Origin: Sphingobacteriales bacterium
GTDB taxonomy: Bacteria > Bacteroidota > Bacteroidia > Chitinophagales > JADIYW01
Reading direction: 5' to 3'
Length of the DNA: 64,000 bases
Assembly: GCA_016721245.1 (NCBI GenBank)
Contig: JADKIQ010000002.1
Coordinates: 310,001 to 374,000, forward strand
A program made the translations under genes and the position numbers. Shown here in pieces: positions 33,823-41,474 of the stretch (its first letter is position 1; each line of letters begins with the position of its first letter). The notes beneath the pieces are model-generated. The model was not told where the DNA came from. It searched no databases and saw nothing but the letters and a program-made list of their open reading frames with translations.

Positions 33823-35301
33823 TTATTCTAATCTGTTTGTCCGCCAGTCAGATTTTTTTTGGAAGTTACCGCTTTCTGAAATTTCAAAAGCATGATCTTT
33901 CTCGTCGTATAATTTTGCTGCTATTAGTGCCACCAACAGGGCTTCCTCTTCATTTATTTGTTCGGGATGGAAATAATTATCTACAAATTTAGTGTCAAAA
34001 TTACCGGTAGTAAATGCTGCGTGATTTAACACAAATGTTCCAAATGGCAAGGTCGTTTTTACACCCACGATTTTATAATCAGCAATGGCTTTCTTCAGTT
34101 TCTCAATGGCATCTTGTCGATTTACGCCATGTGCAACCAGTTTGGCAATCATAGGGTCATAGTAAATCGGAATATCCATTCCTTCATCAAAACCATCATC
34201 CACACGCACCCCTTCGCCAACAGGAATCTGATACACTTCCAGTTTTCCGATGTCCGGTAAAAAATTATTCGAAGGATCTTCAGCATACACCCGTAACTCA
34301 ATGGCATGACCATTTATTTTTAAATCTTCCTGAGTAAACGATATCTTTTCTCCGCGTGCAATATTGATTTGCTCTTTTACCAAATCAATGCCTGTTATCA
34401 TTTCCGTTACAGGATGTTCCACCTGCAAACGCGTATTCATTTCCAGAAAATAAAAATCAAGATTTGCATTCACGATAAACTCTACTGTACCTGCACCTAA
34501 ATAATTTACGGATTTTGCAACTTGCACCGCAGCTTCGCCCATTTGTTTTCGCAACGCCGGGGTTAAAACGGCACTTGGCGCTTCTTCCACTACTTTCTGA
34601 TGACGGCGTTGTACGGAACAATCTCTTTCAAACAGATAAACAATATTTCCGTGTGTATCACCTAATACCTGTATTTCAATATGTCGTGGCGAGCTTACAA
34701 ATTTTTCTATAAACACACTGCCATCACCAAATGCAGAAGTTGCTTCAGAAACCGCCAGTTTCATTTGTTCCTCAAATTCTTCTACATTGTTCACGATGCG
34801 CATCCCTTTGCCACCGCCGCCTGCACTGGCTTTTATTAAAATCGGAAAACCGATTTCTGCAGCTAGTTTTTTTGCTTCGCTGATATCAGCAATAGGCTGG
34901 TCGGTGCCGGGTACTAAAGGTACATCAAATTTAGAAACCGCTTGTTTGGCGGCCAGTTTGCTGCCCATGATTTCAATAGCTTCCACACTTGGTCCGATGA
35001 AAATGATGCCATTGTCTTCACAGGCTTTGGCAAAATTTGCATTCTCACTTAAAAAACCATAACCCGGATGTACACCATCGACGTTTAGTTTTTTACAAAC
35101 ATCTATAATGGTGTCAATTTTTAAATAGGACTCTTTGGATGCGGCAGGACCAACACATACAGCCTCATCAGCAAAACGTACATGCGGAGAATTCCTATCG
35201 GCTTCTGAATAAATGGCCACAGTAGAGATACCCATTTGTTTGCACGTACGCATAACACGCAACGCAATTTCACCACGATTCGCAATTAAAATCTTTTTCA
35301 T
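33823..35301 (-). CDS. accC: Acetyl-CoA carboxylase biotin carboxylase subunit
   Basis: 492 residues from the ATG at 35301 (MKKILIANRGEIALRVMRTC); the frame extends upstream only through a Ser/Leu-coding simple repeat. ATP-grasp enzyme that carboxylates the biotin of BCCP. Visible features: EIQVLGDTHGNIVYLFERDC, the Gly-rich ATP loop KASAGGGGKGMRI, MNTRLQVEHPVTE with catalytic Glu/Arg, and EDPSNNFLPDIGKL. Length is slightly above the 450 of E. coli AccC because of a C-terminal extension. No accB gene adjoins, so its partner BCCP is elsewhere. Confidence 0.93.
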   Translation of the reverse strand: MKKILIANRGEIALRVMRTCKQMGISTVAIYSEADRNSPHVRFADEAVCVGPAASKESYLKIDTIIDVCKKLNVDGVHPGYGFLSENANFAKACEDNGIIFIGPSVEAIEIMGSKLAAKQAVSKFDVPLVPGTDQPIADISEAKKLAAEIGFPILIKASAGGGGKGMRIVNNVEEFEEQMKLAVSEATSAFGDGSVFIEKFVSSPRHIEIQVLGDTHGNIVYLFERDCSVQRRHQKVVEEAPSAVLTPALRKQMGEAAVQVAKSVNYLGAGTVEFIVNANLDFYFLEMNTRLQVEHPVTEMITGIDLVKEQINIARGEKISFTQEDLKINGHAIELRVYAEDPSNNFLPDIGKLEVYQIPVGEGVRVDDGFDEGMDIPIYYDPMIAKLVAHGVNRQDAIEKLKKAIADYKIVGVKTTLPFGTFVLNHAAFTTGNFDTKFVDNYFHPEQINEEEALLVALIAAKLYDEKDHAFEISESGNFQKKSDWRTNRLE

Positions 35302-35324
35302 CGTTACAAAAATAAGTAAATTAA

Positions 35325-35366
35325 GTGAAAGTGAGAATGAAAGTGAAAAGGAGAATGAAAGTGAAT
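35325..35366. repeat. Purine-rich simple repeat (GTGAAAGTGAGAATG type) upstream of accC
   Basis: The words GTGAAAGTGAGAATGAAA and AAAGGAGAATGAAAGTGAAT follow each other just upstream of the accC start. The same kind of sequence occurs inside the helicase gene (5101-5150, minus strand), where it encodes SESESESE. Confidence 0.5.
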
Positions 35367-35427
35367 ACGTGGAATGACAATTTAACAATTGTGTTAGGAA
35401 TCAGATAAGAAGCGGAATTGTTTGCGG

Positions 35428-36030
35428 CTAAAAAACACGCACTACTTTTAAAAAACGTTTTGAATAATATCCTTCTGAAAGTTTTGAAATCGTAACGCCG
35501 TTTGCTTTTCCGGAAGAGCCATGAATAAACGTGAGGTCGCCGTCGTTATTTTCCAGGACAAGTCCTACATGACCGCCAATACGTTGTGTGGCATCTGTTC
35601 CGGTGAAAACGACAACATCTCCTTTTTGAGCTTTTTTTTTATTAATGGTGGTACCGTAACTCATGTAATCTTTGGAAGATCGAGGTACTTTAATATTAAA
35701 ATGGGTAAACACGTAATACAAAAATCCGGAACAATCCAGCCCGCCGTTTTTAGGATTGGCTGATGCATATTTATAAGGTGTACCTAATTGCTGCTTTGCA
35801 AACCAGATGATATCATTCGCATCTTTGGTGCCGGCAGTATAAGTGCTGATGTCAAGGTCAAAAGGAACGGGTTTTCGCAAGACAGAATCTCTCTTCGATA
35901 AAGAAACAGTGGTTTTTGGTTTTGTATTATTTTTCTTCTTTTTCTTTGCGGCAAAAGTTGGATTGGCAAAAGTAAATATCACCAATACCATGATGAGTAA
36001 TTTTACTGAATATTTTCCTCTTAAATCCAT
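35428..36030 (-). CDS. NlpC/P60 family cell-wall hydrolase
   Basis: 200 residues. N-terminal signal or anchor (LLIMVLVIFTFANPTFAAKK), a Lys/Asn-rich linker, then a C40 peptidase domain (about 65-200). The catalytic Cys is in GGLDCSGFLYYVF, the catalytic His in IGGHVGLVLENND and the third residue is the His in LTFIHGSSGK. The family cleaves peptidoglycan stem-peptide bonds, usually gamma-D-Glu-DAP. No SH3 or LysM domain is attached. Divergent from the GNAT gene at 36094. Confidence 0.9.
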   Translation of the reverse strand: MDLRGKYSVKLLIMVLVIFTFANPTFAAKKKKKNNTKPKTTVSLSKRDSVLRKPVPFDLDISTYTAGTKDANDIIWFAKQQLGTPYKYASANPKNGGLDCSGFLYYVFTHFNIKVPRSSKDYMSYGTTINKKKAQKGDVVVFTGTDATQRIGGHVGLVLENNDGDLTFIHGSSGKANGVTISKLSEGYYSKRFLKVVRVF

Positions 36031-36080
36031 AGATTTTTGAATAACACCAAACTTATATCAAATTTAAATCCAAAATAAGT

Positions 36081-36088
36081 TATTTTTG
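36081..36088 (+). promoter_or_regulatory. -7 element placed to give a leaderless GNAT mRNA
   Basis: TATTTTTG (36081-36088) ends 5 nt before the ATG at 36094. With the usual distance from the -7 element to the start site, transcription would begin at or next to the A of ATG. No good TTG at -33. Confidence 0.5.
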
Positions 36089-36093
36089 TTGTA

Positions 36094-36549
36094 ATGTCTG
36101 TGTATCAATTTAAACAAAACGATTATTTGCTTTCAACAGATAAAAATTTGTTGCAAACGGATGTTATTCATACTTTCTTAGCAGCGCAATCCTATTGGGC
36201 AAAAGATATACCAAAGTCTGTTGTGGAAAAAAGTATTGATGCTTCTTTGTGTTTTGGGATTTATCATAATGATGAACAGGTAGGTTTTGCAAGGGTCATT
36301 TCAGATTATGCGACATTTGCGTATTTATGCGATGTTTTTATAATAGACGAACACCGTGGCAAAGGTTTGTCCAAGTGGATGATGGAAAAAATTATGGAGC
36401 ATCCCGATTTGCAGAACCTGCGCAGATTTACGTTAGGCACACGTGATGCTCATGAATTATACCGGAAATTCGGATTCCGAGAATCAGATAATGCCTGCAA
36501 CAACATGGAAATACGGATACAGGATATTTATATAAAGATGAAACAGTAA
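36094..36549 (+). CDS. GNAT-family N-acetyltransferase
   Basis: 151 residues. The acetyl-CoA binding motif A is CDVFIIDEHRGKGLSKWMME (RGxGxS variant), preceded by the beta strands FARVISDYATFAYL and followed by RRFTLGTRDAHELYRKFGF. Substrate unknown. Close relatives are often annotated as generic acetyltransferases. It ends 1 nt before ccmB and is probably in the same transcript. Confidence 0.85.
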   Translation: MSVYQFKQNDYLLSTDKNLLQTDVIHTFLAAQSYWAKDIPKSVVEKSIDASLCFGIYHNDEQVGFARVISDYATFAYLCDVFIIDEHRGKGLSKWMMEKIMEHPDLQNLRRFTLGTRDAHELYRKFGFRESDNACNNMEIRIQDIYIKMKQ

Positions 36550-36550
36550 C

Positions 36551-37204
36551 ATGCTGGGTAATATTTTAAAACTTGTAAAAAAAGAAATACAACTGGAGTG
36601 GCGTCAAAAAACGGCACTTGGCACCATATTCATTTATGTATTAGGCACCAGTTTTTTAATCTATCTCATTTTTCAGGGAAATATTACCATTCCCACCTGG
36701 ATTGCCTTGTTCTGGATAATTGCCTTGTTTACCACCGTAAATGCCGTTTCAAAATCTTTTATAAAAGATGCGAACGAGCAATTTTATTATTTGCGTACCA
36801 TCGCCACACCTCTGGAAATTATCTTCTCCAAGATAATTTACAATGCCTTATTGATTACGGTTTTAGCACTCGTTATTTATGGGGTAATGATTTTATTTTT
36901 CAATGAAAATATTGCCGATAAGGGGTTGTTCCTCCTGACCATAGTTTTAGGCTCTATCGGATTTTCTAATTTATTTACCTTGCTATCTGCCATTACTGCC
37001 CGCACGCAAAACTTTGTGTTACTGGCCATCCTGGGATTTCCTATCATCTTGCCTTTATTATTACTGATTGTGAAAATGAGTGAGTTATCTAATTTCGCCA
37101 TTCAGCAAAAGGATATTTATATGAACCTCGGCGCCATAGGTTTGCTGGATGTGATAACGCTCATACTATCAGTCGTTTTGTTTCCGTATATTTGGCGCGA
37201 CTAA
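36551..37204 (+). CDS. ccmB: Haem exporter membrane protein CcmB
   Basis: 217 residues with about six membrane helices (TIFIYVLGTSFLIYLIFQG, IALFWIIALFTTVNAVSKSF, ILGFPIILPLLLLIVKM). N-terminus LVKKEIQLEWRQKTAL is the usual CcmB opening. In cytochrome c maturation system I, CcmB pairs with the ATPase CcmA and with CcmC to load haem on CcmE. The ccmA gene is not adjacent; here GNAT precedes ccmB by 1 nt and ccmC follows. Confidence 0.9.
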   Translation: MLGNILKLVKKEIQLEWRQKTALGTIFIYVLGTSFLIYLIFQGNITIPTWIALFWIIALFTTVNAVSKSFIKDANEQFYYLRTIATPLEIIFSKIIYNALLITVLALVIYGVMILFFNENIADKGLFLLTIVLGSIGFSNLFTLLSAITARTQNFVLLAILGFPIILPLLLLIVKMSELSNFAIQQKDIYMNLGAIGLLDVITLILSVVLFPYIWRD

Positions 37205-37215
37205 TTTTGTTGTGT

Positions 37216-37890
37216 ATGAAAAACTGGTGGAAATATCTTTGTATACTGTTATTATTCTACACGGTAATAATGGGTTTCTTAGGGCCTATTCCTGAGCTAA
37301 ATATTTTAGAGGAATCCATTCGTAATTTATATTTCCATGTTCCAATGTGGTTTGCCATGATGACACTGATGTTTGTGTCTTTGGTATACAGCATTCTCTA
37401 TTTAAACAAGCAAAAAATTGACCACGATATTAAAGCCGCAGCATTTGCCAAAGTTGGTTTTTTGTTTGGTCTGTTAGGAATTATTACCGGTTCTGTCTGG
37501 GCGCGTGCCACCTGGGGTGCCTGGTGGGTGTTTCAGGAAGTTAAACTCAACGGAGCTGCCGCCGCATTACTGGTGTATGCAGCCTATTTCATTCTTCGGG
37601 GTTCATTTGATGATGAAGAAAAGAAAGCCCGTTTTTCTTCAGTCTATTCCATTTTTGCATTTGTCATGTTTATGGTTTTGATAAACGTCATTCCGCGAAT
37701 CAGTAATTCATCCTTACATCCGGGTAATGGCGGCAATCCGGGTTTCAATAGTTACGACCTGGATAGTAACCTGCGCATCGTTTTTTATCCTGCCGTTATT
37801 GGCTGGATTTTATTGTCTGTCTGGATATCGACCTTACTGATTCGTATGGAAAAAATATTCAGAAAAAAACACCAGTTGGATATTGAATAA
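37216..37890 (+). CDS. ccmC: Haem exporter protein CcmC
   Basis: 224 residues from the ATG at 37216; an earlier TTG at 37192 overlaps ccmB. About six membrane helices; haem-handling core ATWGAWWVFQEVKLNG with conserved tryptophans, and flanking histidines (YFHVPMW; about residue 45). The usual WWxWD Asp is replaced (WWVFQE), a variant I associate with Bacteroidota CcmC. 11 nt after ccmB, followed by a CcmD-like gene. Confidence 0.9.
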   Translation: MKNWWKYLCILLLFYTVIMGFLGPIPELNILEESIRNLYFHVPMWFAMMTLMFVSLVYSILYLNKQKIDHDIKAAAFAKVGFLFGLLGIITGSVWARATWGAWWVFQEVKLNGAAAALLVYAAYFILRGSFDDEEKKARFSSVYSIFAFVMFMVLINVIPRISNSSLHPGNGGNPGFNSYDLDSNLRIVFYPAVIGWILLSVWISTLLIRMEKIFRKKHQLDIE

Positions 37891-37959
37891 TTATTACATA
37901 CCAATAACTAATTACTCATACGAACGTTATTAACATCTTTTAAAAAATATTTTTAAGCC

Positions 37960-38172
37960 ATGTCTAAAAAATCTGCAATTTTAATTCTACTTTTCGCAAG
38001 TGTTTCTAAAATGTTAAGCGCGCAAACAGTCAATACAGCTGATAAGCTAATGGAAAACAGCAAATTAAACGCTGTAATTGTTGTGGCTGCTATCATTTTG
38101 ACAGGTATTTTCGTCTTTCTTTTTTACATGGAAAGGAAAATAAAGAAACTCGAGCAAGAAGTAAAAAATTAA
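37960..38172 (+). CDS. ccmD: CcmD-like small membrane protein
   Basis: 70 residues. N-terminal signal-like segment (AILILLFASVSKMLSAQ), a short periplasmic part and a single membrane helix (AVIVVAAIILTGIFVFLFYM) followed by a basic coiled tail (ERKIKKLEQEVKN). The layout and position directly after ccmC fit CcmD, the small protein that stabilises the CcmABC complex. Sequence similarity is too low for certainty. It is 3 nt upstream of the gdhA start. Confidence 0.7.
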   Translation: MSKKSAILILLFASVSKMLSAQTVNTADKLMENSKLNAVIVVAAIILTGIFVFLFYMERKIKKLEQEVKN

Positions 38173-38175
38173 ATT

Positions 38176-39585
38176 ATGAGCGAACAAAACAAGTTTTTTC
38201 AGAACGTACAAACCTACGTAGATCAGGCAGCAGGATTCACTAAATTACCCAAAGGATTAATAGAGCAAATTAAAATTTGCAATGCTGTCTACCAAATCAA
38301 TTTCCCTGTAAAGATTAAAAACGAAATTAAAGTGATTGAAGCCTATCGTGTGCAGCATTCACATCACAAATTGCCTACCAAAGGCGGTATTCGTTACAGC
38401 GAAATGGTGAATCAGGATGAAGTAATGGCACTTGCCGCTTTAATGACCTACAAATGTGCCGTGGTAAATGTGCCGTTTGGCGGTGCAAAAGGTGGTATTA
38501 AAATCAATCCGAAAGAATACACAGAGGATGAACTGGAACGTATCACACGCCGCTATACTTTTGAGTTAATTAAAAAAGGTTTTATCGGACCGTCTCTGGA
38601 TGTTCCGGCACCGGATTATGGTACAGGCGAACGTGAAATGAGCTGGATAGTAGATACCTACATTCAGTTTAATCAACAGGAATTAAATGCTTCCGCCTGT
38701 GTTACGGGAAAGCCTATAGGACAGGGGGGGGTGCATGGCAGAACGGAAGCCACCGGCCGTGGAGTTTACTACGGTTTAAAACATGCCACTACGTTTGCAG
38801 ATGACATGAAAAAACTGGGCTTAGAACCCGGTATAGAAGGCAAAAAAGTGATTATTCAGGGCTTTGGTAACGTTGGATACTATTCTGCAAAAGTAATGCA
38901 GGAAAATGGTGCTATCATAGTTGGAGTGGCAGAGTTTGAAGGTGGTTTGTACAATGCAAAAGGCATTGATATCGAAGATTTGAAAAAATATCAGATAGAG
39001 AATAAAACCATCCGCAATTACCCGAAAGCAAAGTTTGTAAAACAAACGGATTTTCTGATGGAACACGAATGTGATATTTTAATTCCGGCAGCTTTGGAAA
39101 ACCAGATTACTAAAGAAAATGCACCGAGAATAAAGGCAAAAATTATCGGAGAAGGGGCTAACGGTCCTATTACTCCAACTGCAGAAGCCATTCTAATGAA
39201 AAAAGGAGTGATGGTAGTTCCGGATATGTATCTGAATGCGGGCGGGGTGACCGTTTCTTACTTTGAATGGCTGAAAAATTTATCACACGTAAGTTTCGGC
39301 AGATTAGACCACAGACATCAGGATGATGCCTTCAATAAAATCATTGATTTAATTGAAGGAAATACCGGCAGAAAAATATCCAAACGCGAAAAAGAATCAT
39401 TAAAAGGCGCGGATGAGCTGGATATCGTTCGCTCCGGTCTGGAAGATACGATGGTGAATTCTTACGAAAACATCCGGGATATTCTGAAAAGACACAAGAA
39501 AATGCAGGGTCTGCGAACCGCTGCTTACGTGGATGCACTGGAAAAAATCGGTGTTACGTACCTGAAAATGGGTGTTTTCCCTTAA
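38176..39585 (+). CDS. gdhA: Glutamate dehydrogenase (Glu/Leu/Phe/Val dehydrogenase family)
   Basis: 469 residues. Reversible conversion of 2-oxoglutarate plus ammonia to glutamate. Substrate-side residues lie in LPTKGGIRYSEMV and AVVNVPFGGAKGGIKINPKE (catalytic Lys) and in DVPAPDYGTGEREM; the Rossmann loop is IIQGFGNVGYYSAK. The Asp/Gly after beta-strand 2 (VGVAEFEGG) leave the NAD versus NADP preference open. Contains an eight-G run at about 38726-38733, in frame for GQGGVHGRTEATG. Follows ccmD by 3 nt and is closed by a strong terminator, so it is the end of the ccm transcript. Confidence 0.93.
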   Translation: MSEQNKFFQNVQTYVDQAAGFTKLPKGLIEQIKICNAVYQINFPVKIKNEIKVIEAYRVQHSHHKLPTKGGIRYSEMVNQDEVMALAALMTYKCAVVNVPFGGAKGGIKINPKEYTEDELERITRRYTFELIKKGFIGPSLDVPAPDYGTGEREMSWIVDTYIQFNQQELNASACVTGKPIGQGGVHGRTEATGRGVYYGLKHATTFADDMKKLGLEPGIEGKKVIIQGFGNVGYYSAKVMQENGAIIVGVAEFEGGLYNAKGIDIEDLKKYQIENKTIRNYPKAKFVKQTDFLMEHECDILIPAALENQITKENAPRIKAKIIGEGANGPITPTAEAILMKKGVMVVPDMYLNAGGVTVSYFEWLKNLSHVSFGRLDHRHQDDAFNKIIDLIEGNTGRKISKREKESLKGADELDIVRSGLEDTMVNSYENIRDILKRHKKMQGLRTAAYVDALEKIGVTYLKMGVFP

Positions 39586-39615
39586 CAAATTTTTATATTT
39601 AACGAATTATATAAG

Positions 39616-39646
39616 ATGAGATTACAGCAATGTAATCTCATTTTTT
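39616..39646 (+). terminator. Intrinsic terminator after gdhA
   Basis: Perfect 11-bp stem ATGAGATTACA/TGTAATCTCAT with loop GCAA, then six T. A second small hairpin CACCTT-TTCG-AAGGTG (39664-39680) follows. Confidence 0.9.
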
Positions 39647-39858
39647 ATTATAAATGCATAATTACACCTTTTCGAAGGTGCTTATTTATAAGTATCTCAT
39701 TTTAAGTTACTTGGATGTGTTTGCTTATTGTTGTACTTGCGGTTATCCACATCTATGGATAGATTTCCACACTTTCAAGTCTGTGAATCGTTTACATTTA
39801 CCTTGTTAACCTCTACAGTAGATTGTAGAATGTTTTTGTCTGTAAAAAAAAATTAAAA

Positions 39859-40242
39859 ATGAAAACTCTATTAAACGTTGCATTGGTGTTGTTTTTCAGC
39901 ACACAGTTATTTGCCAAATCAGATGGCGTATCAAAACCACAATTTCCGGGTGGCGATCAGGCACTCGTAAAATATTTAGATAATAACCTGAAATACCCTG
40001 AAGAAGCACAGAAACAAAAATGGCAGGGAAAAACCCTGATTGCATTCACCGTAAACGAAGACGGAAGCATCAGCAATGCACGCGTGTTACAGTCTTCCAA
40101 ACTGGTGTTAGACAATGAAGCACTCCGCATTGTGAAGTCGATGCCTAAATGGGCACCGGCTGTGCAGGATGGTACCCCCAAAAAAGAAATGGTGGTGTTG
40201 CCTGTTAATTTCGATCTGACTAAAAAAAATATACAATACTAA
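39859..40242 (+). CDS. Periplasmic TonB C-terminal domain protein
   Basis: 127 residues. Signal peptide MKTLLNVALVLFFSTQLFAK with a likely cleavage, not the usual anchored TonB helix plus Pro-rich linker. The rest is one TonB_C domain: FPGGDQALVKYLDNNLKYPE, GKTLIAFTVNEDGSISNARV, LDNEALRIVKSMPKWAPAVQ and VVLPVNFDL. It may act as a soluble accessory to a TonB complex or as a general fold carrier; no ExbB/ExbD genes are nearby. AMP nucleosidase follows after 20 nt. Confidence 0.85.
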   Translation: MKTLLNVALVLFFSTQLFAKSDGVSKPQFPGGDQALVKYLDNNLKYPEEAQKQKWQGKTLIAFTVNEDGSISNARVLQSSKLVLDNEALRIVKSMPKWAPAVQDGTPKKEMVVLPVNFDLTKKNIQY

Positions 40243-40262
40243 AGGCCGAGTGCTAAAAATAC

Positions 40263-41039
40263 ATGAAATCAAAAGAAGAAATAGTACAAAACTGGCTGCC
40301 GCGATACACCGGCAAGAATTTAGAAGATTTCGGTGAGTATATTTTGCTGACCAATTTTTCAGGATATGTCCGGTTGTTTGCAGAATGGAATAATGTTGAA
40401 ATTGTAGGGCAAGATAAGCCAATGCCAAATGCCACGGCTAATAATATTACGATTATCAATTTTGGAATGGGAAGTGCACTGGCAGCTACCATGATGGATT
40501 TATTGTCTGCCATTAAACCACAGGCAGCCTTGTTTTTAGGAAAGTGCGGAGGCTTGAAAAAGAAAAATGAGTTAGGTGATTTTATTCTGCCTATAGCGGC
40601 CATTCGCGGGGAAGGTACATCAAACGATTACTTTCCGGCAGAAGTGCCTGCATTGCCTTCTTTTGCCCTCCAAAAAGCGATTTCTACCACTATTCGTGAA
40701 CACAATCAGGATTACTGGACCGGAACGGTATATACCACCAACCGCCGTGTTTGGGAACATGATGAGAAATTTAAAGAATACCTGAGAACGATTCGTGCTA
40801 TGGCCATCGATATGGAGACAGCTACTTTGTTTTCCGTGGCGTTTGCCAATGAAATTCCGGTAGGTGCCTTGCTGCTCGTTTCTGATCAGCCGATGATTCC
40901 GGAAGGGGTAAAAACGGAAGAAAGCGATAAAAAAATAACGACGAATTATGTGGATTCGCATTTGCAAATCGGCATTGATTCTTTAAAGCAATTAATGAAC
41001 AGAAGTACCACTATAAAACATTTGAGATTCGAAGATTAG
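40263..41039 (+). CDS. amn: AMP nucleosidase
   Basis: 258 residues, the short AMP nucleosidase form lacking the N-terminal regulatory domain of E. coli Amn. Hydrolyses AMP to adenine and ribose 5-phosphate. Phosphorylase-fold landmarks: NITIINFGMGSALAATMMDL, ALFLGKCGGLKKKNELGDF, IRGEGTSNDYFPAEVPALPS and the acidic substrate residue region IDMETATLFSVAF. Cytoplasmic. Probably cotranscribed with the preceding TonB-domain gene; closed by a terminator at 41137. Confidence 0.92.
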   Translation: MKSKEEIVQNWLPRYTGKNLEDFGEYILLTNFSGYVRLFAEWNNVEIVGQDKPMPNATANNITIINFGMGSALAATMMDLLSAIKPQAALFLGKCGGLKKKNELGDFILPIAAIRGEGTSNDYFPAEVPALPSFALQKAISTTIREHNQDYWTGTVYTTNRRVWEHDEKFKEYLRTIRAMAIDMETATLFSVAFANEIPVGALLLVSDQPMIPEGVKTEESDKKITTNYVDSHLQIGIDSLKQLMNRSTTIKHLRFED

Positions 41040-41048
41040 AAGGTAATA

Positions 41049-41095
41049 CCCGGATTCTAAATTAGAAATGAACAATCCCGGATTCTAAGATTAGA
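41049..41095 (+). repeat. Two direct copies of CCCGGATTCTAA(G)ATTAGA
   Basis: The 18-19-bp word occurs at 41049-41066 and 41077-41095, start-to-start 28 bp, between the amn stop and its terminator. No binding protein is suggested. Confidence 0.6.
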
Positions 41096-41132
41096 GCTTA
41101 CAAACCCAACATGTAAAAACTCTAAATGTATT

Positions 41133-41474
41133 TTATAAAGCCATCGTTTCCGCGGTGGCTTTTTTTATCCATAGAAATCCCAGCAACAGCATAACACAGG
41201 TTACTATACAAACCCAGAATTCTACATCAAGCCTTGAAAGATGCTGGTATCCATAATATACATGTGTAATAAATGGAAATAAAGCCATTATTGCATAAAT
41301 CAAGCTGCTGTATTTATTTTTAGAAAATAGCATCCACCAGCAAGTACCATAGGTAACGAAATAAATGCCATGCCACCAGAGTGGCTGATTGTCGCCGTTC
41401 ATAACATAGTAAATATGTACTGCTATTGCAATGGCAAAAAAGATGGATAATAATATGTTGGCGAGCAGTTTCAT
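41133..41474 (-). CDS. Small integral membrane protein, four helices
   Basis: 113 residues with about four membrane spans (LLANILLSIFFAIAIAVHIY, WHGIYFVTYGTCWWMLF, SLIYAIMALFPFITHVYYGY, VCIVTCVMLLLGFLWIKK). No family recognised and no conserved polar motif is obvious. It begins directly after the yihY-like gene stop (no gap), so translation is likely coupled. The amn terminator on the other strand lies within its last codons. Confidence 0.7.
   Translation of the reverse strand: MKLLANILLSIFFAIAIAVHIYYVMNGDNQPLWWHGIYFVTYGTCWWMLFSKNKYSSLIYAIMALFPFITHVYYGYQHLSRLDVEFWVCIVTCVMLLLGFLWIKKATAETMAL
41137..41167 (+). terminator. Intrinsic terminator after amn
   Basis: 10-bp stem AAAGCCATCG/CGGTGGCTTT (one G-T pair), loop TTTCCG, then seven T. 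It overlaps the 3-prime end of the convergent membrane-protein gene. Confidence 0.75.

Noticed and set aside
39663..39858. Possible chromosomal origin
   Set aside because: Only one perfect DnaA box, no cluster, no 13-mer-like unwinding region, and genes to both sides do not diverge from it.
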